Source of the DNA: Phoronis australis
Lineage: Eukaryota; Phoronida; Phoronidae
Direction: 5' to 3'
Length of the DNA stretch: 48,736 bases
NCBI GenBank assembly: GCA_002633005.1
Contig: NMRA01001052.1
Location: 1 to 48,736 of the forward strand
The notes below the pieces were generated by a model that had not been told where the DNA came from, searched no databases, and was given only the letters and a program-made list of their open reading frames with translations. Positions within the stretch are counted from its first letter, which is position 1. Each line of letters begins with the position of its first letter. Below are positions 11,730 to 22,986 of this stretch, in pieces. The position numbers and the translations under genes were made by a program.

Positions 11730-11880
11730 AATATTTTTTTGCTTTATTGATATATGGTTAAAACCGAGATGAGGAGCTAGAAACCTGGCTCAAGGGTTTA
11801 GCAGTGTGACATGGCGGGACTTGAACCTACAACCTCGAGTAAAGAAAGCGGGCACTTATCAACCAGGCCACACCGCCTCC
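11730..11880 (-). repeat. tRNA-derived SINE
   Basis: On the minus strand a tRNA-like head begins near 11880. It has an A-box-like TGGCCTGGTTG (11870-11860) and a B box GGTTCAAGTCC (11827-11817), a perfect match to the pol III consensus, with normal spacing. The body runs through a CTAGCTCCTCATCTCGG stretch and ends in an A-rich tail (rc of 11729-11752). It lacks a proper acceptor stem and anticodon arm, so it is not a functional tRNA gene. Confidence 0.72.
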
Positions 11881-12014
11881 TCTTAGTAAATGAATTAAAA
11901 AAACACCAAAATAAAATTGCCCCCCAAAAGTACTCACAAACACCATTTTCTAGAAGCCCTACAAATTCTGGCCCACCGCCTAATACATTGTAGTATCTCT
12001 ACGAACGTTTACTA

Positions 12015-12043
12015 AGAGTTGTCGTTGCATGGATGACAACTCT
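12015..12043. other. Hairpin with 9-bp stem
   Basis: AGAGTTGTC and GACAACTCT pair perfectly around an 11-base loop. No function is assigned. Confidence 0.6.
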
Positions 12044-12593
12044 GGGTAAAACGACAGCTCCGTTTTGCTACTAATATTCGTCGAAAAACGCAAATGTTGT
12101 CTTAAATGTCTTTACTGTTTATGCTTGTTAGATGTTGAAAACAGAGAAACGAGCCAAGTTTTTCTATGCACTTGAGCCCTTCAATACAGATACGTTAAAA
12201 ACCCGGCTAACAAAATATGTTGCAAAGGGGAAACGAATGGTTTTTAATCAACGACTGGTACAAATGATCGGGGTTCTGGGCAGTTGGGATACGCTGTTCT
12301 GCTATTTGTTTTAAACTATCTAACGGCATTCGAAACTAGCCTTTCCGCTATGTGCTGCACCTCGGCTGTAGAATAACACATTCACCAAGACGTATTGCTT
12401 GCCGACCCTGCCCCCCCCCCTCCAAATTAGAGCTTGCGGCAATTATTTTCCGGTTCCCTATTCGGATTCTGCCACTTGTGACAAATCGAAAAAAGCGTAA
12501 AATCTCCTTCGTATCGACATACACTGTAGTCTCCACACCATACCTCATAAAAGAGGATCTATGTCAATGCAGTAAATTATGGATTTATCTTAT

Positions 12594-13260
12594 ATAGTTA
12601 GAGGTGATCCAAGAGCATGTTCAGTTGATATATCTTAATCTCAAGAACCCGAGCGTCAATCGTATCATTCACCAAATGGGTGAAAGTAAGACACGTAAAT
12701 TACGTGAGTAAATAAATTCGTATTTGAGGTGTAAAGTAATTATGTGCGGTTTACGATGCACTCATTGTCGGCGGACCACCGATCGTTAACGTCATCAATA
12801 TTTTTGCAGTTCCATCATAGACAAATGGATATGGGTATTGCCGGTGCGCAACAATAGATGGCGGTTGCAACACTATGACAGCAAACTCGGGGTTAGCTCT
12901 CTAGCTTTACTAAAGAGGGTAGTAAATGTAGGAAATTAAACATTTCCCTTTAGCGTAGTTAGAGGTGCTCCTAGAGTGTATTGGGTTGGTAGATGTTTAT
13001 CTTGAAAGGTCAAGCGTCACGCGAGGTCAGCAGACTACAGGTCACCAGGGGTATCAATATGCTTGCTGTTTCCTCGCCAGACAGATATCTCTACTGTCGT
13101 TGGCAATAATAGATGGCGGTAGTGGCAGTATGCCAGACTGTTAGAGTTACATGTAGATATATGCCGAGGCCGACTACATGTAACTATCCTGCATCGCTTA
13201 GTGGCTCCACCACATGGTTGGTATGTACAACGATGATGCATTAAGGGTTCACAGATTATA
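12594..13260 (+). repeat. TAGATGGCGG repeat, two tandem copies
   Basis: Unit 1 starts near 12594 and unit 2 near 12953. Both open with GTTAGAGGTG, continue with a TTGAT or GGTTGGTAGAT stretch and TCTTGAA or TCTCAAGA, and later contain CAATAGATGGCGG or AATAGATGGCGG. Diverged inverted copies lie at 46640-47110, so this is a dispersed family. Unit 1 also contains ACACGTAAATTACGTGAGT, related to the arms of the palindromic element at 47114-47254. The class is unknown. Confidence 0.72.
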
Positions 13261-16200
13261 TGTCAACAAAAAACATCAAATAGATCGGTCAGACAGGGAA
13301 CCGTTCCAAGGTATATTGTTTACTTAAGTCTAGGATTTGTCTCAACTTCCGAACTTTCTTAAAAGACGTAAGTTTGTTAAACTAAAAGCAACACACACTT
13401 AAGTCAAACACTTCGGTCAAACTTATTAAGATCGTTTTTATTTCTTAAAATTGGGAGAAATTTAAGTTTTGTCTTAGTTAACTAAGCGGAACAGAGTCCA
13501 GAGCTAGGGGCACCAACAACTGGAAAGCAAACCCGAAATTAATATGAGAACATTTTTCGTTTCACGAAATAAGAGATATTGTCGATTATTCAGTGGTCGA
13601 ATACATCACGAGTTGCTGACGTATCAGGCACGTAGGAAGCGATGGAATAGTGGGCAGGGGTGAAATCGTGACAGCTGGCACTTGATAGTCGTGAAACACG
13701 CAAAAGATAGACACTTTGAAATTGCATAACTTAAGTCTGACCGCTGATCGAAGTTCGATTCTTGTTTTTTATTACATCGGGTTTAATATTTAGAGGGCAG
13801 AGTCCTTGAAATTGGCAGTATATACATTAATGAACACACTTTTCGATGTTTTACTGTAACTATATCCTGCCAATCAATGTTGTTCTCGGAGGGTCGCACG
13901 ATGATGGGAATAGTTATAACTTAGTACAATGGGCACAAATACACAGTCTTTCATATTAGGGACCTCCTTTCAGACAGAGTCGGAAATTGCCTCTTTGCGC
14001 CCACCCATTCCCTACAAGGGGCCACTGTCAACATCTGAAGAAGGGGAGCAAAAACACTGCCAATTGGTCAAAAACATGTCATAATCACAGTGATTAGCAA
14101 CTCAGAATCCAGTCGTGGGCCCTAACAATCGAAATGTAAGATTGAACAGCAAGGTATACGCTCAAATGAAGAGGACTCAATCGAGAGGACGAAAATTTCA
14201 GTATTAGCCAAAATAAAATTTTCTAGAAGTTTTTTCAAAAAGAGATACCCAATTAATCTTTCCCAAACTGGTCTTCATTAAAGGGAACTTTGACCTTAGG
14301 AAATAAATTCACTCTCCGAAATAAATAAAACTATAACCAAATTTTCTGGAACGACATTCTGTTTACAAGTTAATTCTGAAGTGTTTTTCAATTAGCAATT
14401 TGGGTTTTGTCACTATGGAGCATGTCAAACATTCCACTGGAAACATGGTACTAATTATGTGAATTCAATTATTAATGTTAATTTAAAGCGCGCAATGGCC
14501 ACAATGTAGACAGTCCAATACATTAGCTTGAAGAGTTGTTCTGATTCATAGACGATTTGTTAAAATTGCTTGTGCAAGACAAATGGCAATGTATCTGATC
14601 AATAACAAAGCTCTTTTTAGATGCTGTTAAATCTCGCTTTTTTTCGGGAGGGGTCACTTTTGGATAGGGTTTTATTCTTGAAATCTTGGTTGCGTGATCC
14701 CATGAGGGATAATAGGACGAAAAACCGAAAAATTGTAGTAGTAATCCCACTAGAATAAGCACTTGAGATGGGAATACAATGTACAATCGCCGTGAAAATT
14801 GGGTTGAGCATTTCCAAAGCTATCGAGTTTCTTCGGAGAGACAACACGGTGGGTTAGAGTACCTTTGTCGTATTTTAAAATATATTTTTTTGTTTCAGTT
14901 CAAGAGTAACTATCAATCTTACTACGTACATGTACATAATGAAGATGAAATAAATTAACCAAGGCATTGTGGAATTTACTAGACATTACTCTTGTCCAGT
15001 AAAGAGATGTTATCGACTACTATTATATTTTCAAGGATGACCTGAAAATTGAGTTCCACATGAAAGGACCCAAAAAGTATTCGTTTTCAAAGGTTTTCTA
15101 TCAAAAATCACATCTGCATAGTAGTACCTATACACACAACCTTTCGGTAGAAGTCAACTAGTGTATCGTACTCTTCCCAACGGGATAATTTACAGACATC
15201 TTGATACAATAAAAATGCAAACATAAAATATTACCATCTACTACAGCCACTGTTTTAGAACTATAGATGTCATTGAAACTTTTTGCCTCTTTTACTTCTG
15301 AAGATGCATAGAGAAAGTCTTTTGTAAATATTGGACTCTCAAAAATGAACCTATCTGTATTTGAATTGAGTATGAAAAGGCATCCTTTACCGAATACTCA
15401 ATTCCCAATATAGGCGGTAGAGAAGGGATCGCCCAACTAAATAACACGTCCCGTATACATGATTTTGTCCGGGTCTAACTATGTTTGATACATAATAAAA
15501 CTGCAATAAATCTACTTCCATCACGAAAACTTTTCAACTCTTTATCCCAATCACTTACTATTATATATTGGCATTAATTTGAAATCAACAAGTTATCTTG
15601 TCACTACGTGTCGTTTGCTAAACTGAGTTCACGAATAACGTAAAAAAACATCATCTGCAAGATATTCGTCAATTTTGAAATCATGCAGGATACGTAAGGT
15701 ACAGATTGGAACTAATTTAGTAGCAGTAAGTTACCTAAATCTTAAGTTCGCTTTGTGAACCCAACATGGGTGAGTTTCACTTTTAAAATGCATTAAAACA
15801 AGTGATTTTTGAAGCATGTAATCAATGCACTTCACGAGGAATGAGCATATTGCGTCAATTGATTTCTGAATGTCAACTTTGTGGAAAGCGTCAACAATAT
15901 GGCTTAAAACAGGTCAATACATTATCATGAAGAGGGAACTCTTTCTAGATCGTTCAACTTCAGTTGCTTTTGTGGGATACTTACCGGTGTAACAAGTAAA
16001 TATGAAAGCTTTTTAGATGCTGCTAAAGCGCACAATACAAAGCCATTTAATTTGACACCAGCACGAACACGTGTCATTTTTGTGAGTCTGACAAAAGAAT
16101 ATCAGACGATCGAAAAAAACCGTGTTTGTTTTTTTTTGCAAGATTGTGTTCATAAAGGTAAGTGGTTCAATTCAAACTTAGCATAATCCTAGTGAAATTG

Positions 16201-18930
16201 AGATGGCAACCTCTCCGTGATCAGCAGTTCCGTTGCTAGGCGCCGTGAATATGTGCAAATGCGATCAAAGTGTAGTCAAGAACAAAGATAGGCTGAAAAA
16301 GCTAAAAGACGTTCTATGTGCATGTTGATAATAGGCCCTAAGCGTAAACCATATTTTGTTATATTTGCTTATCCTTCTCTAAATAACAGATTGAATACCT
16401 TGCTGAGTCTCATGCCTTTGGACTGGTTTCCGCTGACACCTTAAACATACTGTTCCGTCTGTACTAGCCAGGTTAGAACACAAGATGAGGTTCACCAATC
16501 CAAAGACGCATGTCATTAAAATATAAATACACCTGGAGTTCGAAACCATCAGGTCTGTTTGTTTGCCTTATCTTACCTTTAAGAAACAATCATATGGCCA
16601 GGATTTCAGCAATAACTTCATCACACATGGTGGCAGGTGAGTGCGTACTATACAACTACCACTGCGAACATTACAAATGGCGATGTTCCACCTTGATTAA
16701 ATGTTGAGCTAAAAATCCGTATTGTGAATGAACATATTTTGTGTTTGTGTTGAATGGGAATGATTTGGGCTTAAAAACGACCAGAAAAGTACATAATCCG
16801 CGTTCTGTACGAGGAGCAAAGATATAACTTAGACCATTTGACGCTAGGAAATTGATCTCAACTTGCTCTTTGAGTTCCACATATGAGCTCCTCAGCATAT
16901 GAGATAAGTGGGAATGGGGAGTTAATACCCTGTATGTAACATGGTGTTGCTTTAGTTGACTGCTTATTTCACGAGCATTTGTTGTAAACCATTTTGCATA
17001 ACCTGAGTCCAGATTCCCTTTCAACCTGTTGTTTCTTTTATATAATTTAAGTAGATCAATTTGAAATTAGTTGTCATTTTCTTGTTTTGTGATTGGTATA
17101 ACTTGGCCCTACGTGGAGTAGAGACATTGCTATTTCTAGCTTCGGATGTTTGAACGAAGGACGGAATATTGAATAACACTGATCTGAGAAAATCCATCAA
17201 CTCAGTTACTTCAATTGCCGTGTGCTTTGTACATCTATACTCGATGCCGTTTAGTCTTCATACGTGTATTTGTGTTAAATCACAGTCTCATTGCTCATGT
17301 TGTTCTGATTCTGTAGTGCAAATCAAGCACAGTTGATGATGTCTAGCGTTTTTGACGGGACACTTTGTCTGATAAAGTAAGGTCTAAATCATCGTGAACT
17401 CCGTTTTAAAGCAGTTACCAATTGCACTTACGCCTTACGTCATAAACTGTGTAAATTCTATATATTTAACTAAAAAATATAAATTGCACTAATTTACCGA
17501 AGCTTCATTTTTAGAACCGTGTACTTACATCACTTCATGAAATGTGTAAACTATCTCTATTGAATTACGAATGTCGATTAAGAAAGTACAAATATCAGTG
17601 TGCTCGAAAGCATCAACTTGAACATCTTAAACAATTCATAACAATGGTCGTTCACGATTATTGCCGTTTTCACAAGCACACCAACCGCACGCTTTAGTGA
17701 GGGGCTTCTTTTTAGCGTTATTTTGATGTTAAAAATACAATGTCAAAGAACCAAAATTAACGTAAAATAATAAATTTTCATCTCGCAAGAACATGAAAAA
17801 CTTACGGTAAATTAACTCTTACCAGGTCCAACCTGGACGACAGGAAGTACAACGTATCACAGAATTTTAAAGAGTTGTTGAAATGTCTGTGGCTGGGGTC
17901 TTGGTTGTTTACAGAATCGGAACCAGTTGGTGAAAATCTGTCCAATAACTATTAACATTTTGTCAACACATATTGTTATGTCCTTGCCGGCAGTTACACC
18001 CGCTCGGAATAGATCAATAAGGCACAGAGTGATTTGCCGGAGAATAGACGTCGCACCCCAATCAAGAACACCGGCTCAATTTCATTACTTGTAGATTCGC
18101 AGGAGCAATTGACATAAACGAAAAATTCATCAGAATTGAAAATAACGGGAATTTACAGAAAACAAACTAAGGTGTGATCGCCAGTCACGTTTGTCAAAAT
18201 ACTGCAGTTTCGATGTACTTGCATATGGAACGCCAATCTGTTATTTTGACAACGGCAGCAAAACACCGTTTCATTCAAGTTCAAAGGAGTAGATTATATG
18301 AAACATTATTGGCGCGCGACAGCAAGACATTCATATGAACGAGTGCAGTTCTTATTTCTGAAATTAATCCAAAATTCACCCATTTCAGCAACACATCCCC
18401 TATTCTGCAAAGTTCACCACCTTAGGGATCCTAGTTAGTGTGTAGACACAATAGCTGTGTTGCAAGAAAAAGGTTTGTGATCCGGGGCACACGTCGTTTT
18501 ATATTTGAACGGCTACAACGCAATAACCAAGTCTTCTTGCCTCAGTAAAAATGCATGTTAACGCCGACATTTAGAATCGTGGAACTGGTCCCAAGCTGCT
18601 TATTATCTAATTCGAGATAATTTCAGTGATTGGTTATTGATGAAGATCAAGTTCTTCGAGTTCACTTGTAACTGTGTATCACTCTAAGCCCTGAGCAATT
18701 CACCATATAATGATATTAAAAGTTTGTCGGACATTTGGAAACATTCTACAATGGATTATAAAAATCGAAACATTAACTCAACAACTGTCCAGCGGTATGT
18801 GGTTTTAGCTTCGATGATTTTTTTTTCTAGGTGTATATTTATATCATAGCTTCTGGAATGGAATGAATATTTCCAAGTGCTGATTACAGAACTGGAAAAT
18901 AATGGTTGAAACTGCTAGTTCGCAGAAATG
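13261..18930. other. Long stretch without a recognised gene
   Basis: About 5.7 kb of AT-rich sequence. CTTAGTTAACTAAG at 13473-13486 is a perfect 14-bp palindrome. The longest open frame (117 codons, minus strand, 16671-17024) has no recognisable domain and no sensible splice sites. Either this is intergenic DNA or it holds exons too short or diverged to see. Confidence 0.5.
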
Positions 18931-19165
18931 TAGGACAGGAATGAGTAGTATAGTGAGTTGCTTTATTGGCACGTTGATGAGGCGTCTATGCCAAAAGTCA
19001 TCAATCCAAAATGAAAGGTCAAAAGTCACGTGTGATGAATGCAATCGGAAGGTACATCATCCGCCTACCTGAGGGAAGTGTCGAAGACGTCACACCTCAA
19101 TATACAATAGGCGTAATTAGACCAGTTATAAAGGCATTAGGCGTTAGGAAACTTATTAACTAAAG
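18930..19165 (-). repeat. Dispersed repeat with nuclear-receptor-like half-sites, single copy
   Basis: The reverse complement matches the tandem copies at 26380-26850. Shared blocks include CCTAACGCCTAATGCC, CTAATTA, GACGTC, a GGTACATCAT/GGGACATCAT block and a half-site region (AAAGGTCAAAAGTCACGTGTG near 19015). It is diverged from the other copies. Confidence 0.7.
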
Positions 19166-19419
19166 ACCCTTACCGTGTCCGTTACTTTTATAATTCAAAA
19201 TTTGTTTTCTAAAAACAAAGAGATGCCTCCATTAGTCTAAACGCACACTACCTTGTGTTGTTTTAAATCGTCCGCAATAAAACACAAATTGTGAATCTGT
19301 ATAAGAAGATGTATCAAGGGACTACCAGTCTTGTCCAGGAAGCGTTTGCCGATGCTAACAATGAACCTTTCGGCTACCTTTTCGTGGTTCGGGCTACCGG
19401 TGTGCCCTCAAGTGGAAAG

Positions 19420-19965
19420 TTTATTTATTTTGCGTTTACCTCTCTATCTTTAAAAATCCTAAATAGATTTTCATGAAATTTGACAGTTAGGCATCTATTT
19501 TGGAGATGCCTGTATCCTCTTGTTTTCGAGTGGATTCAATATATGTTGAGCCTCTTAGTTGTCATTTTTAATGTTTTCGAGTCTGTTTATAGTGTTTGCT
19601 CTTCTATCAACCGAACTAATCTAAGGATGACTTTAAAAGTTGCCATATATGTTTTTACTGTGAAGGAAGCGGCTGACGGTTATTTTTGAACTACTTTAGT
19701 TTATTTTTTGTGCTTACCTCTCTATATTTAAAGATCTTCAGCAGATTTTCATAAAATGTGGCAATTAGGCATATTCGAGAGATATCTCTACCCTCCTGTT
19801 TCCGGGTGGATTCAATGTAATTTGAGCCTCTTAGTGGTCATTTTACCGGTTTTTGACATTCGCCCTTCTGTCAACCGAACCGCTCTAAGGACGAGTAAAA
19901 AGTTGGCAATTGTGTTCCTAGTATGAAGACGGCAGTTTTCGTGCTCATAGCTCCGTATCCAAAGC
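19420..19965 (+). repeat. Tandem repeat with ~278-bp period, about two copies
   Basis: ACCTCTCTAT occurs at 19438 and 19716. Both units continue with TTTAAA, a GATTTTCATGAAATTT-like block, a TTAGGCAT block, GTGGATTCAAT, GAGCCTCTTAGT, CAACCGAAC and CTAAGGA. A more distant third copy of the ATGAAATTTGG block lies at about 20085-20170. Confidence 0.82.
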
Positions 19966-20466
19966 CCCTTTATTAAATTTAACAAGAATAATTATATGAA
20001 CTGCAGGATCTTTGTTAAATTTAGCAAGTGTTTAAGTTGGCAACAGAAGACGACAACTTTCATACGGATCCGACGTTCTCTGTGCCCCAAGTGTCAATTT
20101 CATTTTTTCCGTTTCGCTCTGTTTCTCTGAAGTTCTTTGACCGATTTTTATGAAATTTGGTAAATAGCTTTCCATTAAAGCACTAATGTTGTTTTGCCGT
20201 TTTTGAATGTAATTGACATATTTTGCGCCATTCAGTGGCCATTTTTGGATACAAAAAACACTCCTGGAACATAACATAATGCCCAGTTTAACTTATGGTA
20301 TTAGGCTAAAAAGAGTACAAAGTTAATTTGAAATTGGAATATTTGTAGCTGACGTGTGTTAATGCTTGCTTGCAGAAAAAGGGAAATTGAACAAGAAATG
20401 GAATCCACAAATATTGCAGAAGTGTTCTTTCATTGCTGGAAAAAAGACAAATGAATAAAATGAAAA

Positions 20467-21108
20467 TTAATCTAAAGACGAATCCGAATCCGAACTCAAT
20501 AAATCAGTATGTCCTATATAGTTCTGTAAAAGATTGCCCGGTCTATCGTAATCACCATTAATGAGACCGTTGTAAATATCGTCCGCGATCGTTACTTGTT
20601 CATAAAAATAAGACGCCTGAAACACAAAACGACAGGCTACATTATTGTCACATTGCTGTACATATTGTCTGACGTGTCTCCATAGCCTTCTGGGCATAAC
20701 GTTGTCCTGTGTGAATTTGAAGAGGTGTCTGCAAGTCATATTAAGGAGATGGATCGCCAACCGACTCATTTGTGAGTCGGTCACATGTTTATACATGATG
20801 GCAATTGCCTCTGGAGATTCTCTTTGTTCCTCTTCTATTGCTGCAATCACTTTTGTCGTGTCCTCTTCTATTGCCAAAAAGAAGAAGGCGTCCAACTCAT
20901 GGCGGTTACAATAAGTTTCGCACACTTGGATGTACGTTTTAAGCATTATATACAATTTTGAGGAAAGGTTCTTTCTTTCATATCGCTCTAATTGAAGCAA
21001 TAACCGGCGTACTCTATTTCTACATTTTTCTTCAGCAACGTCGCTGATTCTATCATTTTTACCATCCTGTTGTCGGTTGAATAGCAAGTGAATCATGTTG
21101 CGAGCCAT
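20467..21108 (-). CDS. Unknown 213-residue, mostly helical protein (second ORF of the locus)
   Basis: A complete ORF starts at an ATG in strong context (A at -3, G at +4), preceded in frame by TGA 12 bases upstream, so the start is well defined. The protein is rich in predicted helix: RRLLLQLERYERKNL, a long stretch with HELDAFFFLAIEEDTTK, a repeated charged AIEEEQRE region, RLAIHLLNMTCRHLF, and an acidic serine-rich tail (SSDSDSSLD) like a CK2 target. There is no signal peptide, membrane segment or zinc motif. It lies in an exon that begins at a strong acceptor (long pyrimidine tract plus CAG, exon base 1 at 21181). That exon also encodes the last residues of the upstream zinc-finger protein. 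No family is recognised, and Bcl-2 or death-fold signatures were looked for and not seen. Confidence 0.72.
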   Translation of the reverse strand: MARNMIHLLFNRQQDGKNDRISDVAEEKCRNRVRRLLLQLERYERKNLSSKLYIMLKTYIQVCETYCNRHELDAFFFLAIEEDTTKVIAAIEEEQRESPEAIAIMYKHVTDSQMSRLAIHLLNMTCRHLFKFTQDNVMPRRLWRHVRQYVQQCDNNVACRFVFQASYFYEQVTIADDIYNGLINGDYDRPGNLLQNYIGHTDLLSSDSDSSLD

Positions 21109-21164
21109 TGTGTAAAGTCACCAACCTTGAGTCACTTCTTCTTTTCGGGTGATCTTATCCGTTT

Positions 21165-22310
21165 CTAGACGCTTTGATGCGCTGCAACAAAAAAACAAAA
21201 CCTTTAAGTATACGAACAAAAAACGGTCTCAACTGATTGGTACAACGCCATTGCAAATACAAGCATGGGATTGGTCAGTGTTTAGGTATTACGAAACAAT
21301 ACGGAATTAGACCGATAACGCAAACGAAAGCCAAGAACTCTTTTGAACGGAAGAGACCCAGCAGATGACATAGAGGGAGGCGGTAACATAGCACGACCAC
21401 AGTTAATGGAACTGCTAAGAGATATTAAAATTAAATATCCGATTAAGGTTGTACTGATCTGAGCACGGATTCTGTTAACACTGTTCTAGACGTGATTATC
21501 GTGTTATAAATAAAGTGATGAACTCTTTTTCATTGTTTTCTTACCCATATCACTTATCCATTCTTTAACAAACTGTGCTATTGTGTGCTGCCGTTGCAAG
21601 CTTTCAGCCTCCCGCAGGTGCCGCCCCACCTTCTCCCTCCGTGACCAGTTCACGCGATACGTTTGACCTCTTACATACTCCCCATCCATGACCATATCCC
21701 CGCACCAGTACCAGCTACCACACGCGGGACACTCACCGTCCGTGTTGCTGAATCGGCGGAGCTCACTAATGCAGCGGGGATGAACCCATGCCCCGCAGCA
21801 GGCAATTTCCGTCTGTTGCGGTGGCGTTCCGAACACCCGGCGGGGGAGAGCTTTCGTCAAGTGCTCACCGCACGCAGCACAGGCGTGAGTATATTGGATC
21901 CCCTTTTCCACCTCCAGTAGTGATGTGAAAAAGTTTGCCACTCCGCGATGCTGACCGAGATTATACACGGTGTAAAATATTGCTGCGGGGCATTCCAATA
22001 GATCGACGAAACCCTCTATTAATTTGTCGTACGCCAGGTAAAGGCCTAGAGACAAAAGGGTCGCGTAATCCATTGTGTGGTTCGTCAGGTCATGGTGTGT
22101 GATACAGCAATCAATTCCTTTTACATAGGAGGAAAATTTAGACAAAACAAACCGGTTAATTTTTCCAATTTCGGCACCTATGATTAACGAGATAGACGGT
22201 GTGTGACCGTGGAATCTGCGCAGTCCAGCAAGGACCCCTATATTTTCGGCGTCGGTCACGGAGAAACACAGAGGGTAAACGCCATCGGGAGTCTTCAGTG
22301 TCACTTTCAT
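21165..22310 (-). CDS. SKP1/BTB-like plus RING/PHD-like zinc-finger protein, two coding exons
   Basis: Coding exon 1 is 22310-21545 and the end is in the next exon (21181-21165). The donor is GTAAGA after codon 255 plus one base, and the acceptor is TTGTTGCAG. The spliced product is 260 residues ending AHQSV; if the intron is kept it is 268. Residues 3-112 follow the SKP1/elongin-C pattern: strand VTLKT, turn DG, second strand, helix, strand SISLII, helix KINRFVLSKF, then LLSLGLYLAYDKLIEGFVD, which resembles the LILAANYLDIKGLLD helix of SKP1. Residues 144-203 form a zinc module: C144-x2-C147, C171/C172, H177-x2-C180 (GAWVHPRC), C194-x2-C197 and C203. If both readings hold, it could be a one-chain ubiquitin-ligase adaptor and RING, but this is inference. 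It is cytosolic or nuclear, with no signal peptide. An acceptor (TTTTGATTTTAG) lies 3 bases before the ATG. Confidence 0.8.
21182..21544 (-). other. Intron between the two ORFs of the locus
   Basis: It starts GTAAGAAAAC and ends with a pyrimidine-rich tract and CAG. It is 363 bases long, in phase 1. Removing it changes the C-terminus of the zinc-finger protein and places its stop 56 nt before the ATG of the 213-residue ORF. Confidence 0.7.
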
Positions 22311-22313
22311 TTT

Positions 22314-22862
22314 CTAAAATCAAAAGATTACAGTAAAAAAAAAATTGTCTCTAGTCCCGCGGTTACTTATATATGGTCGTTATCTAAGAAAGATCGTCAT
22401 AATTAGTCTTTGTACTTGTTCTTTTTTCTATAACCCATGCAAAAAATGACGACGCCCACTCCTTTCGTTCAGCGCAGCATTTTCGTGAGACTCGCTCACC
22501 AGTTTATAAATAATTTAAACGCTATTTTTACATTTCTATTTGGTCCCATCGTGTATAAATAATACTTGACTAAATTAAAAGCTTTACTTGCCTGTTACAT
22601 GTATGTTAGTTTTTTGCAACACATCGTCCAACTCAGACTGCACTGTTTTTATCTAGACATGATACTTCAAATAGTGATACATCGTATAGGATCCCTTCGT
22701 CTACTAACAATTGGTTTATTGTAAAGACGCGTGTACTACGATCCAGGGCACCCACGTACTTTTGAAGTAATTTGACTCCACACAACGAAGACAGAAAGTT
22801 TGTTTATACGAAAAAGAAAATAAAAATATTGAGGCAATCGGAATTTTTTATTAGAAACTCAC
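22314..22862 (-). other. 5' UTR intron 2 of the zinc-finger gene
   Basis: The donor CTGCG|GTGAGT and acceptor TTTTGATTTTAG both fit well. A GC-type donor-like CAG|GCAAGT near 22590 and a TTTATAAA box near 22507 hint at an optional extra exon or an internal start, but the matching acceptor is poor. Confidence 0.6.
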
Positions 22863-22915
22863 CGCAGATGTAGTGTAGGTACAGAACCGTTAGACAACTT
22901 CAGAAGATGGCTGAT
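22863..22915 (-). other. Non-coding exon 2 of the zinc-finger gene
   Basis: A 53-nt segment sits between a near-ideal acceptor (TTTTATTTTACAG) and a strong donor (GTGAGT). It contains no ATG, as expected for 5' UTR. Its strand and spacing fit the gene at 21165-22310. Confidence 0.62.
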
Positions 22916-22986
22916 CTGTAAAATAAAACAAACATATATAAAAATAATTAAATAAAAACAAAACAAAAACCAGGGTTTTGAATATT

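Noticed and set aside
11817-11870. Functional tRNA gene
   Set aside because: A and B boxes are present but no complete cloverleaf can be drawn; the A-rich tail marks it as a SINE.
13746-13760. B-box-like GTTCGATTC
   Set aside because: No A box or tRNA structure around it.
16671-17024. 117-codon minus-strand frame
   Set aside because: No recognisable domain, promoter or splice context; length is within chance for AT-rich DNA of this size.
20467-22310. Viral origin (large DNA virus) of the two ORFs
   Set aside because: The RING-like finger and helical orphan would fit, but the locus has spliceosomal introns, non-coding exons and a normal TATA promoter, and no viral core gene is nearby.
22560-22660. 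Extra exon with a GC-type donor (CAG|GCAAGT near 22590)
   Set aside because: The donor-like motif is good, but the acceptor side lacks a pyrimidine tract, so the exon is not supported.
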